Part shown: positions 48,169-56,081 of the stretch, piece after piece
Layout of the letters: every line of letters begins with the position of its first letter
Numbering within the stretch: position 1 is the stretch's first letter
NCBI GenBank assembly: GCA_022845955.1
Contig: AP025576.1
Location: 4,774,001-4,838,000, forward strand
Direction of reading: 5' to 3'
Origin: Lachnospiraceae bacterium
GTDB taxonomy: Bacteria; Bacillota; Clostridia; Lachnospirales; Lachnospiraceae
DNA length: 64,000 bases
Made by a program: the position numbers and the translations under genes
Notes under the pieces: model-generated
Told to the model about the DNA's origin: nothing
What the model saw: the letters and a program-made list of their open reading frames with translations, nothing else
Database searches by the model: none

Positions 48169-49086
48169 TCACCCCTTAACCGCTCCGATCATCACCCCTT
48201 TTTCAAAATATTTCTGGATAAAAGGATATACGCACAGAATCGGCAGGGTGGATACTATGATAACCGCATATTTTACCTGATCCGCGGCCCCCTGGGCATA
48301 GCCGCCCTGTACGCTTCCCACACCGCTGGAGAACGCCTGGTTGAGCAGAAGGATTTCCCGCAGGATAATCTGGAGCGGGGCATTTTTGGCATTGCTGTTA
48401 AACAGCAGCGCATTAAAGAAATCATTCCAGTGGAATACCGCATAATACAGGATCAGCACGGAAATCACCGCCTTGGACAAGGGCAGGACCACCTTGATAA
48501 AATAATTGAAATGGGAACAGCCGTCCAGTACCGCCGCCTCATACAAATCCTCCGGAATGGAATTTTCAATAAACGTCCTTGCAATGATCAGGTTATAAGT
48601 ATTCACCGCCACAAACACAATGAGAATGGTCTTGGTGGAAATCAGCCCCAGTGAGCTTACGGTCATATAGAGGGGGACCAGCCCGCCGCTGAAGAACATG
48701 GTGAAAACAAAGTAAAACATCACCTTGTTCCTTGCCTTGAAATCTCTTCTGGATAAGGCATAGGCCGCCGGCATGGTAACCGCCATATTCAGAAGCGTTC
48801 CCGCAACCACATAGAATATGGTATTGGCATACCCCATCCAGATACGGCTGTCGTCTGCTATCTGTTGGTATCCGTAAAAACGGATGTCCCTTGGCAGGAA
48901 GGTAACCTTTCCCAGGTTCACCAGATTGGAATTGCTGATGGACGCAATGATAATAAACCACAGCGGATAAGCAATAACGATAAATACCAGGATGCTCAGG
49001 ATAAGGACCATCGCACCGAATATTCTGTCCGGCCAGTTAAAGGACTTTTTCCCCGCCCTTTCAGGGCTTTTTTTATTATCTGCCAT
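48169..49086 (-). CDS. Lpl-type sugar ABC permease (LplC-like), 305 aa
   Basis: Six spans beginning IFGAMVLILSILVFIVIAYPLWFIIIASI, and the docking loop IPEDLYEAAVLDGCSHFNYFIKVVLPLSKAVISVLIL. It ends PFIQKYFEKGVMIGAVKG, the LplC signature. A gap of 12 bases to the LplB gene upstream shows tight coupling. A shared ATPase encoded elsewhere is needed. ATG 49086 has GGAGGGAG before it. Confidence 0.93.
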   Translation of the reverse strand: MADNKKSPERAGKKSFNWPDRIFGAMVLILSILVFIVIAYPLWFIIIASISNSNLVNLGKVTFLPRDIRFYGYQQIADDSRIWMGYANTIFYVVAGTLLNMAVTMPAAYALSRRDFKARNKVMFYFVFTMFFSGGLVPLYMTVSSLGLISTKTILIVFVAVNTYNLIIARTFIENSIPEDLYEAAVLDGCSHFNYFIKVVLPLSKAVISVLILYYAVFHWNDFFNALLFNSNAKNAPLQIILREILLLNQAFSSGVGSVQGGYAQGAADQVKYAVIIVSTLPILCVYPFIQKYFEKGVMIGAVKG

Positions 49087-49098
49087 AATCTCTCCCTC

Positions 49099-50067
49099 CT
49101 ACATCAATCCGGTGCCGGTGGTGCGTTTGGAAATAAAGTTGGTTACCAGCAGGAATACAAAATTAATCACCGTATTAAACAGGCCCACAGCCGCACCGAA
49201 GCTGAACTGTGAGGATTTGATGCCCACGGTATAGACATAGGTGGAAATAACCTGGCTGGCTCCCAGATTCAGGCTGTTCTGCATCAGAAAGACCTTGTCA
49301 AACCCGACATTCAGGATATTGCCCATATTCATAATAAGCAGAATCATGATTGTGGGCAGGATAGCCGGAAAATCAATATGTATCATCGTCTGCCACCGGT
49401 TGGCCCCGTCAATCCTGCAGGCATCGTACAGCTGGGTATCCACGGAGGACAGCGCGGCGATAAAGATAATACTGTTCCAGCCCATGGTCTGCCAGACGCC
49501 GGAAAGCACATACAGAGGCACAAAGCAGGATTCTTTTCCCAATATGTTGGTATCCCGGGAAACAATAAGAAGACTCTTTAAAAAATTAGCTATCACCCCG
49601 CTGTCATTGGCAAACATAATGTTAAGCATGGATACCAGGACTACAACGGATATAAAATAGGGAATATAAACGGTTGTCTGCACCGTACGTTTCCACTTCG
49701 GACTGCGGATTTGATTGATTACCATAGCCAGGATAATCGGGGCCGGAAAGCCTACGAGAATGCTGGTCGCAGATATGACGAATGTGTTTTTTAAAGTGGT
49801 CCAGAACATAGGACTCTCAAAATATTGCCTGAAGTATTTCATGCCGACGAATTTACCGCCCGTAATGCCTGCTGTAAAGCTGTATTCACGGAATGCAAGC
49901 TGGATTCCATACATGGGAACATAACAGAAAATCAGAATATACAGCATAGCGGGAAACAGCATAATCCACAGCTGCCAGTTATGCTGGAGATATTTTTGGA
50001 ATCCCTGTTTCATTCCGGCCGGAGCATTCTTTTTAGGAACTGTCATTCCCTTAGACGTAGCGCTCAT
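49099..50067 (-). CDS. Lpl-type sugar ABC permease (LplB-like), 322 aa
   Basis: N-terminal span LWIMLFPAMLYILIFCYVPMYGIQLAFREYSF is the LplB start; five further spans follow and the docking loop reads LYDACRIDGANRWQTMIHIDFPAILPTIMILL. It ends with LVTNFISKRTTGTGLM. It comes 100 bases after the binding-protein gene in the same direction. GGAAGGGTGATCGT precedes ATG 50067. Confidence 0.93.
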   Translation of the reverse strand: MSATSKGMTVPKKNAPAGMKQGFQKYLQHNWQLWIMLFPAMLYILIFCYVPMYGIQLAFREYSFTAGITGGKFVGMKYFRQYFESPMFWTTLKNTFVISATSILVGFPAPIILAMVINQIRSPKWKRTVQTTVYIPYFISVVVLVSMLNIMFANDSGVIANFLKSLLIVSRDTNILGKESCFVPLYVLSGVWQTMGWNSIIFIAALSSVDTQLYDACRIDGANRWQTMIHIDFPAILPTIMILLIMNMGNILNVGFDKVFLMQNSLNLGASQVISTYVYTVGIKSSQFSFGAAVGLFNTVINFVFLLVTNFISKRTTGTGLM

Positions 50068-50167
50068 ACGATCACCCTTCCTTCATACAGAATGTGGGAT
50101 GCAAAAAACACATCCCACCTGTCTGAACTGTTACATTATCTGTTCTTTTATTCAGGTCCGTCCGGGT

Positions 50168-51865
50168 TTATTTTCCCAGATATGTATCAAAGGCTTTCTG
50201 CCTGATTTCCAGTATCTGAGGAAGGCCCGCGTCGTTCACGCTCTTCACGTAGCTGTCCCAGTCGGCATCGATGTCCGATTCCCCTGTCATCCACAGGGAC
50301 CAGTAGTTATCAATAATATTATTGATATTTGCCTGGGTAAGAGCCATCGTATTCTGATCCTCTTCCGAGTATTTCATAAACATCTGGGGATACGTATCCG
50401 ATTCGCTTGCTTTGGCAATCACGTCGTCGTATACTTTTCTTTCCTCCAGCGCAAAGGTCATATCCTGTGCCATTTCGATTTCCGTACTTCTGCGGATATA
50501 CATCGGCGCATTGTCCGCCATGGTGCTGGTCCATTTCCAGGTACCGGGATCCGTATCGGGATCCAGGGGATCCAGCACCTTGAAGCTGTTGTCACCGGTC
50601 TGCTCCACACAGCCGTCAGAGATGCCGCCGAAGAGGCCCTGTACGGATACCGCCGGGTCGTAGAAGCAGTCGATAAACCGTACTGCGGCTTCCACATCCT
50701 TGCAGTTAGCGCTGACGCATACCCGGTTTCCGGACATGTTCAGTCCTGTGTAGTCATCTCTCCAGCGTGTATCATAGGTTCCGGGTTCGCAGTCAATATC
50801 ATAGTCCAAAGCAGGAACCGGCACATACTGGCTGTAAAGGTTCGGCCCGAATTTATCTGTTTCCTCCCAGCCGAAAACACATCCCACCAGCGCCTCCCCG
50901 TTTTCATTACCGCGGGATAAGGACTGGAAAGCGGAATAATCGTTGGAAATCGCGTTGGTATTGATCAGGCCGTTCGCGTAAAGGTCTGCCACATATTTAA
51001 TGAAAAGCTTGTAACGCTCGTCCACCGCATAGCATTTGATCTGTCCGTCTTCCGCAAAATAGGCATCTGTGCCCCAGTTCGTGAGCTGAATGCCAAGGGA
51101 GCCGACGAGATTTGTCATGGAATAGGCGCTGTTGAACCAGCCGTTGTTGGCCCCTGCATTGAAGTCCATGGGGATTTCATCGTCAGGATCCCCGTTTCCG
51201 TTGGCGTCCTGTTCCTTAAAGGCCGTCAGAACATCCTTCAGTTCCGTAAAGGTAGTGGGTACTTCTTTTCCCACATTCGTAAGCCATTCCTGATTAATGA
51301 ACATAACCGTATTGGTGGAAGGCCATTTCCCCTGGAATTTGGGTAGCCCGAATATTTTTCCTTCCATTGTGGTCGCCAGGGTCTTGGTATCCGGCTCTTC
51401 TTCAAACATAGCCGTGATGTTGGGCGTGGTTTCCGCACTTATGTAAGGGGTCAGGTCCGTAAACAGGCCGGCATATTTGGTATAATCGGAATCCGCCGTT
51501 GCATTAAATAAAAGATCCGGAATATCCCCCGCGGCAAACCGGGTGGATTTTACCGTTTCCCAATCGGCCCGGATCTGTTCCCATTCGATTTCCACACCTG
51601 CTTTTTCCTCGATTTCGGAAACCCATTTCATTTCCGTGATATCCTTAGTCAAAGAGTGGGAAATAATCAGCGCTTTCAGCTTTACCACTTCCCCGGTGGA
51701 TGCGGACGCATCACTGCCGTTCCCTTCCGCCGCAGGAGCTGCCGTTTCCGTGCCGCCCGTGCCCGTACCTGCCGTACCGCCCGTACTTGAACTGCTGCCG
51801 CAGCCTGCCAGCAGACCTGCAAGCATTGCTGCGGAAAGCACCAGTGCCAATACTTTCTTTTTCAT
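50168..51865 (-). CDS. Lpl-type extracellular sugar-binding lipoprotein, 565 aa
   Basis: Lipoprotein signal with lipobox LAGLLAGCGS, then a Gly/Thr/Ser linker to about residue 55. The body is an LplA-type family-1 binding protein: EWEQIRADWETVKSTRFAAGDIPDLLF, LPKFQGKWPSTNTVMFINQEWL, DANGNGDPDDEIPMDF (an Asp-rich calcium-like loop often present in this group) and ANCKDVEAAVRFIDCFYDPAVSVQG. It is the first gene of the importer-GH127 operon. GGAGG precedes ATG 51865. The preceding 668-base intergenic region carries repeats likely bound by the AraC regulator. Confidence 0.93.
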   Translation of the reverse strand: MKKKVLALVLSAAMLAGLLAGCGSSSSTGGTAGTGTGGTETAAPAAEGNGSDASASTGEVVKLKALIISHSLTKDITEMKWVSEIEEKAGVEIEWEQIRADWETVKSTRFAAGDIPDLLFNATADSDYTKYAGLFTDLTPYISAETTPNITAMFEEEPDTKTLATTMEGKIFGLPKFQGKWPSTNTVMFINQEWLTNVGKEVPTTFTELKDVLTAFKEQDANGNGDPDDEIPMDFNAGANNGWFNSAYSMTNLVGSLGIQLTNWGTDAYFAEDGQIKCYAVDERYKLFIKYVADLYANGLINTNAISNDYSAFQSLSRGNENGEALVGCVFGWEETDKFGPNLYSQYVPVPALDYDIDCEPGTYDTRWRDDYTGLNMSGNRVCVSANCKDVEAAVRFIDCFYDPAVSVQGLFGGISDGCVEQTGDNSFKVLDPLDPDTDPGTWKWTSTMADNAPMYIRRSTEIEMAQDMTFALEERKVYDDVIAKASESDTYPQMFMKYSEEDQNTMALTQANINNIIDNYWSLWMTGESDIDADWDSYVKSVNDAGLPQILEIRQKAFDTYLGK

Positions 51866-52184
51866 CCTTTTTCCTCCATTCTTTATTTTGAAATCTCACG
51901 GTAGCCGTGTTATTTCCTTTTTTTACCGGTAAGCATCCTTTTATCCGGATCCGTTCCCCGTGGTTTTCCCGTGCCCTGACGGGGAAGCCGAACTCCCATC
52001 CCTGAAAAAGAGCTGTATGCTCCGCTTGTCAGCGGCATTTTATTGGTCTTATTTTATTATGTATCTGCCGGTACTGATTTATTTTATCGTGCATTTTGAA
52101 TATATCCTTTGTAACTGCACCGGTTTTTATGGGTATATCTTATAATCCCCTTCCCTTTTCGTAAATGTCATAAAGATACATTAA

Positions 52185-52260
52185 GTGTAAAAAGGTTATA
52201 GCTTCCTTTTCACACCCGGAAATCCACAACCTTTTTACACCCAACCTAACCTTTATACAC
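52185..52260. promoter_or_regulatory. Three copies of GTGTAAAAAGGTT between importer operon and AraC gene
   Basis: GTGTAAAAAGGTT at 52185-52197, its exact complement AACCTTTTTACAC at 52228-52240, and a third copy AACCTTTATACAC at 52248-52260. The second and third are direct repeats 20 bases apart, two helical turns, the usual spacing of AraC-type sites; the first is inverted to them. They are the best candidates for the binding sites of the regulator encoded at 52534. No clear gene is present in 51866-52533. Confidence 0.65.
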
Positions 52261-52533
52261 CTTGTACATTTTAGTAGCCTTTTATATACTATTTTTATGC
52301 ATTATTTACTAATTTCCATTTCTTACCAATAAGAAATTTCTTTTCTTTCCTGCTCTTTTGGCTATTTTACGTTTTAATTACGTCCGTCCGAAATCTGTAT
52401 AACAGATATACGGACCATTCTTTTTATTTTAAGACAGGATAAAGATACACCTGGGGTGTTAAATTTCAGACTGCCTGTTCAGTACCTTCACAGTTACATT
52501 TCAGGCTGCCATTCAGAAAGGAGGGCGCGGTTC

Positions 52534-53418
52534 TTGAAGGCATATGAATTTACAATCGATAAACCTCTTGAATATGTTTATACCGGCAAATTTGAAGCGC
52601 TCTCTCCCAATTGGGTCCATGAGACAGCCGATTTGCTTGATTATGAACTTTTTGTCATATCCAAAGGGCCGCTTTATATCTCTTACCAAAACCAGGATTT
52701 TACCGTCAACACCGGCGAAACCCTTCTTCTGCCTCCCGGCCAGCCCCCCTTTAACCTCCGCCGCGGCTTCAAGCCCTCCGACTGCAGTTTTTACTGGATG
52801 CATTTCACCTCCCGGCATCCCGTCTCCCTTGTAATTCCCGATGACGGTTCGCCGGAAACCCTGGGTTATCTGGCGGAAAACAATATCCGGCTGCTGATTC
52901 CCCAATATTGCCAGACGTTGAACACGGAAAAAATCATTGTCCTTATGAAACAGCTCCAGGATGCCGTCCGCTCCCGCTATGACCGGCTGACCATCGATTA
53001 TATGACCACTCTGGTCATGTGCGAAATCCATAACCAGCATCTCAAACAATTCAATCTGGGAGCACCGACCAAAACCCAACGGCAGATGTTTCAGGATATC
53101 CTGGACTATATCAAATGCCATATCCAGGAAAACATACGGGTATCGGACATCGCCCGTTCCTTCGGCTACAACGAAAAATATCTCTCCCATATGTTCAGTT
53201 CCATAGCGGGCGTGTCTCTGAAACGATACATAATGAAGGCCAAAATTGACGAGGCCAATTTCATGCTGACGGACACCAATATGACTATCCTGGAAATCAG
53301 CAACGCCCTGGGTTTTGCCGACAGCCATAACTTCATGAAATTCTACAAAAAACTCACGGGGCTGACACCAAGCGAATACCGGAATGCGTTTTCCAAGCGT
53401 ATGCTGTTCCATCAGTAA
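52534..53418 (+). CDS. AraC-family regulator of the importer/GH127 locus, 294 aa
   Basis: The start is taken as TTG 52534, 9 bases after AGGAGG; an upstream GTG at 52456 lacks a good site. The N-terminal cupin domain (residues 10-150) holds YELFVISKGPLYISYQNQDF and ETLLLPPGQPPFNLRRGFKP. The C-terminal two HTH motifs (residues 190-290) read IRVSDIARSFGYNEKYLSHMF and TILEISNALGFADSHNFMKFYKK, then LTGLTPSEYRNAF. One-component control by sugar bound to the cupin is expected. It is divergent from the importer operon, with repeated 13-bp sites between. This replaces the YesM/YesN pair used by the other Lpl locus. Confidence 0.9.
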   Translation: MKAYEFTIDKPLEYVYTGKFEALSPNWVHETADLLDYELFVISKGPLYISYQNQDFTVNTGETLLLPPGQPPFNLRRGFKPSDCSFYWMHFTSRHPVSLVIPDDGSPETLGYLAENNIRLLIPQYCQTLNTEKIIVLMKQLQDAVRSRYDRLTIDYMTTLVMCEIHNQHLKQFNLGAPTKTQRQMFQDILDYIKCHIQENIRVSDIARSFGYNEKYLSHMFSSIAGVSLKRYIMKAKIDEANFMLTDTNMTILEISNALGFADSHNFMKFYKKLTGLTPSEYRNAFSKRMLFHQ

Positions 53419-53454
53419 GTATGGGCAGTTACTTTGCAGGCCGGATTTATAACT

Positions 53455-53505
53455 AAAAAAAGCGCCTTCCCTATGCCGTGAGGCGTAGTATGGGAAGGCA
53501 CTTTT
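53455..53505 (+). terminator. Terminator of the AraC gene
   Basis: GCGCCTTCCCTATGCC and its partner GGC..GGGAAGGC form a long imperfect stem flanked by A7 and TTTT. Confidence 0.75.
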
Positions 53506-53577
53506 ACTTTTTAATCAGAATTGGAACTTAAATGTTTACAAAACATTAGTATTCCTTTGATTGTGTTATAATAAAGT

Positions 53578-53814
53578 TCACAGTAATTGTCCATTCTTTT
53601 TCCGATGCAGGTCCGTATTTTTATTGTCTGCTTCAACGGAATCGGAAGCATCCATATAGGAGGTATAAATCCTGCTTGGATGCACACGGAGAAATTTGGA
53701 TGTTCCTTCGATACTTATAGTATAAAGCCCACCAATGAATTTAATAATGCTCACCTTTTTAATCATACTGTGGTTTTCAATAATATAATACACTCTATTA
53801 GTCTCCATAAACAT
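53578..53814 (-). CDS. Small hypothetical protein under an SOS-like promoter, 78 aa
   Basis: ATG 53814 has AGGGGGCG 6 bases before. The protein is basic and beta-rich in its first half (VYYIIENHSMIKKVSIIKFIGGLYTISIEGTSKFLRVHPSRIYTS) and polar at the end (DLHRKKNGQLL). The fold suggests a small SH3/KOW-like or beta-barrel module; I recognise no family. It is AT-rich, like the next ORF across the divergent promoter. The promoter spacer is exactly a TAGAACATATGTTCTA palindrome, so the gene should respond to DNA damage if LexA binds it, or to its own repressor. Confidence 0.6.
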   Translation of the reverse strand: MFMETNRVYYIIENHSMIKKVSIIKFIGGLYTISIEGTSKFLRVHPSRIYTSYMDASDSVEADNKNTDLHRKKNGQLL

Positions 53815-53829
53815 CGCCCCCTAGCATAT

Positions 53830-53858
53830 ATTATATAGAACATATGTTCTATTGTAAA
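53830..53858 (-). promoter_or_regulatory. lexA box: Promoter with LexA-like palindrome in the spacer
   Basis: Minus strand TTTACA (53858-53853), 17 bases, TATAAT (53835-53830). The spacer contains the perfect 16-base palindrome TAGAACATATGTTCTA (53836-53851), whose core GAAC-N4-GTTC is the Firmicutes SOS box. Binding there would block RNA polymerase completely. Confidence 0.75.
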
Positions 53859-53977
53859 GACCCGTATGAGATTTCTTATAACTTTATTTTTGATATGATT
53901 GCTTTATCTCGTAAAAATAGACAGCTAAAAATTGACATTAAATATTCTGCAAAATATATAACAAGAAGGGGGATTTT

Positions 53978-54484
53978 ATGCGAAAGCGATTACAAAAGAA
54001 TAGTAATAAAAATTTATTAAGAAACATAGATACGGCAGGTATCATGGAATCTCCATTAACCAAAAGGGAACCTTATTCTACACGAGTTTATTCCGTCAAG
54101 AGAACAAATTCTCGTATCCGACTTAAAAATAATAATCAATTTCATACTTGTTTCTTTAAAGTAATAAATGTATTAATTACCGGTCTAATGGACTTCCTTA
54201 AAATGGGCAACCAACATACCATATATCGACCAGAACCAAGATTTCTATATTCCAAGATTTCTATAATTTATGGAAATAGCACCTCAAAATTATTTTTTAT
54301 CGATGGAAGGCAAGAAGCAATTGAAGAATTAGAGCTATCAGGAGTAATTAAACATGTGAGAAAAAATAACCTTAAAGTGTGTTTGAAAATTCATTCCGCA
54401 ATCTGCACGCCTGCTTTAGCAGGATCCCCACTTTGCGTGGAATTTATCCCAAATTCAATCAACGTAGTCCTCTGCGCCTCATGA
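53978..54484 (+). CDS. Hypothetical protein of the tRNA-Thr island, 168 aa
   Basis: ATG 53978 follows GAAGGGGGATTTT at good spacing. The protein is very basic at the N terminus (MRKRLQKNSNKNLLRN) and has one weak hydrophobic region (CFFKVINVLITGLMDFL) and a helix QEAIEELELSGVIKHVRKNNLKV. No family is recognised. Codon use is AT-rich, unlike the GC-richer neighbours, so it was probably acquired. The last 40 codons (TPALAGSPLC) differ in composition from the rest and may reflect a junction. It points toward tRNA-Thr, which lies 150 bases beyond. Confidence 0.5.
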   Translation: MRKRLQKNSNKNLLRNIDTAGIMESPLTKREPYSTRVYSVKRTNSRIRLKNNNQFHTCFFKVINVLITGLMDFLKMGNQHTIYRPEPRFLYSKISIIYGNSTSKLFFIDGRQEAIEELELSGVIKHVRKNNLKVCLKIHSAICTPALAGSPLCVEFIPNSINVVLCAS

Positions 54485-54603
54485 TTCCGGGACAAATTCC
54501 CCACAAATTGTGACGCACATCTTGCAGAAAGCAATTTTCAAACTCTCACTAGCAAATGCTATTCTAAATAAGATAAATAGAATCTTGCTTATTTTCAGAC
54601 ATG

Positions 54604-54629
54604 AAAAAAGCCCGTAAAATACGGGCTTC
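54604..54629 (-). terminator. Terminator of tRNA-Thr
   Basis: Minus strand AAGCCCGTATTTTACGGGCTTTTTT: stem AAGCCCGTA/TACGGGCTT with T6, 5 bases past the tRNA end. Confidence 0.9.
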
Positions 54630-54634
54630 TTACA

Positions 54635-54707
54635 AGCTGCTGATGGGAATCGGACCCATGACCTCCGCACTACCAATGCGACGCTCTACCGACTGAGCCA
54701 CAGCAGC
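54635..54707 (-). tRNA. tRNA-Thr (anticodon GGT)
   Basis: Cloverleaf with acceptor GCTGCTG/CAGCAGC, discriminator T, anticodon stem TCGCA/TGCGG with loop TTGGTAG, and T-arm ATGGG-TCCGATT-CCCAT. 73 bases without CCA. I looked for a duplicate of its 3' end in the AT-rich DNA beyond it and found none. Confidence 0.93.
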
Positions 54708-54869
54708 GTTTTCCGGTGACTCTCGCTGTCACCGAAAGCTAGTATAGCATAACAAAATCTGTTTTGTCAACAATAAAATCTGTTTTTTTACAGTTTTTCT
54801 TACTACTCATGTATACAGGGCAAGCCGGAGGACAGGTTATATGATAGAAGCATGAATTTACACAAAGAT

Positions 54870-55838
54870 TCAGAAGATGTCCGGCAGTCCGGCCTTTTCT
54901 ATGAATTCCTGTATAGTTCCTGCTTTTGCCGCTTGCTTAAGCCACCGGTTCAAAAGTTCAAGGTCGGTTTCTGAAAGGATTCTTTCTCGCAGCCCAACCG
55001 GAATTTCCCCCAGTTCCTTCAGCAGAGCAAGCACATCTTCTGCCTTTCCTTCCGCTTTTCCCGCATCTTTTCCAATACGGAATTCATCGGCCCGGATTTT
55101 TTTCATTTCTTCTTCTTTGTTATATTCAAAGATTGACATGGCTATAACCTCCGCCCTCTGTGCGGATAAAAAGTCCGCAAGAATATCTTCCCGGATACAT
55201 TCTGTCACCGCCCGCTCCACGGCCTCCGCAATCTCCAGCCCTTTAGCGTATCCCCGGATACGCTCCACAAACATACAGTATTCCCTCAGGGTTCTGCACT
55301 TCTCCATCAGCTCCCGGTTTTTCCCCAAATTAATATTAAGCATCGTTACCTTTAGTTCCAGCTCAGGGGATGGGACCTTTTTTTCAAACGCATCGGACAG
55401 CTTCAGTATCTGGCTTTCCGGCTGCTCCTGCGTCCCGTTATAAAACACGACAAACCGGGGGACGGGGATTTTCCGTAACTTGCTGGAATACAGGCTCTTT
55501 CCCAGCGTATACTTCTCCAATTGCCTGGCGATATAAAAGAGATCCCGCAGCGGCATGTTCGGGTTGAAGGAGGACTGATGTTCGTATAGATTCATTTGTG
55601 AATCAAACAGGAAGGAAACATCATTCTTTACCTCCATATAAATCGCGTTTTCCAGCGTACAGATTTCCACGGCGCCGGAGTCCTCATAAGCGGTTCCGTT
55701 CAGTGCGTTGTATAGTTCCAACAGTTTTTCCCTGTTTTGATACAGTAAACGGAATACCGTATCCTTGTGGTTCCTCACCACATGCAGTTCCTTTTCTTCC
55801 GTGGAAGGGTATACTTCCCTGGAATGTTTTTCTTCCAT
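54870..55838 (-). CDS. Rpn-family PD-(D/E)XK nuclease / putative transposase-like protein, 322 aa
   Basis: Start ATG 55838 has AAAGGAG 6 bases upstream; the frame opens at 55910. The N-terminal half is the common Lachnospiraceae Rpn layout: KDTVFRLLYQNREKLLELYNALNGTAY, ENAIYMEVKNDVSFLFDSQMNLYEHQSSFNPNMPLRDLFYIARQLEKY and VPRFVVFYNG, with the nuclease Asp, Glu and Gln in NDVSF and YEHQS. The C-terminal part is helical with a charged stretch (GKDAGKAEGKAEDVLALLKEL). E. coli RpnA promotes RecA-independent recombination; here the function is inferred. It is a single gene. Confidence 0.85.
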   Translation of the reverse strand: MEEKHSREVYPSTEEKELHVVRNHKDTVFRLLYQNREKLLELYNALNGTAYEDSGAVEICTLENAIYMEVKNDVSFLFDSQMNLYEHQSSFNPNMPLRDLFYIARQLEKYTLGKSLYSSKLRKIPVPRFVVFYNGTQEQPESQILKLSDAFEKKVPSPELELKVTMLNINLGKNRELMEKCRTLREYCMFVERIRGYAKGLEIAEAVERAVTECIREDILADFLSAQRAEVIAMSIFEYNKEEEMKKIRADEFRIGKDAGKAEGKAEDVLALLKELGEIPVGLRERILSETDLELLNRWLKQAAKAGTIQEFIEKAGLPDIF

Positions 55839-56081
55839 AGACAGCTCCTTTCTGCAATTGCGGCAGAAAGCTGTCTGAAAGTATATGCGTAAACCGCTTC
55901 TGTCCAGCAACTCCTGCCTGTTTCATTTGGATGGTAAGCATAGAGTTTCTGAATAGAGAATAGAAATAAGACGGCTTACGCCAGGATTCATAGAAAATTA
56001 TGCTCATGTTTACTTTAGCATATTCTTATCAATTCTGCAACATTAAATTTACCTTTAAATGCCAACTGAAATACCAACCTG

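Noticed and set aside
53420..54634. att duplication of tRNA-Thr bounding the AT-rich island
   Set aside because: I looked for the acceptor/T-arm sequence of this tRNA in the island and did not find a second copy.
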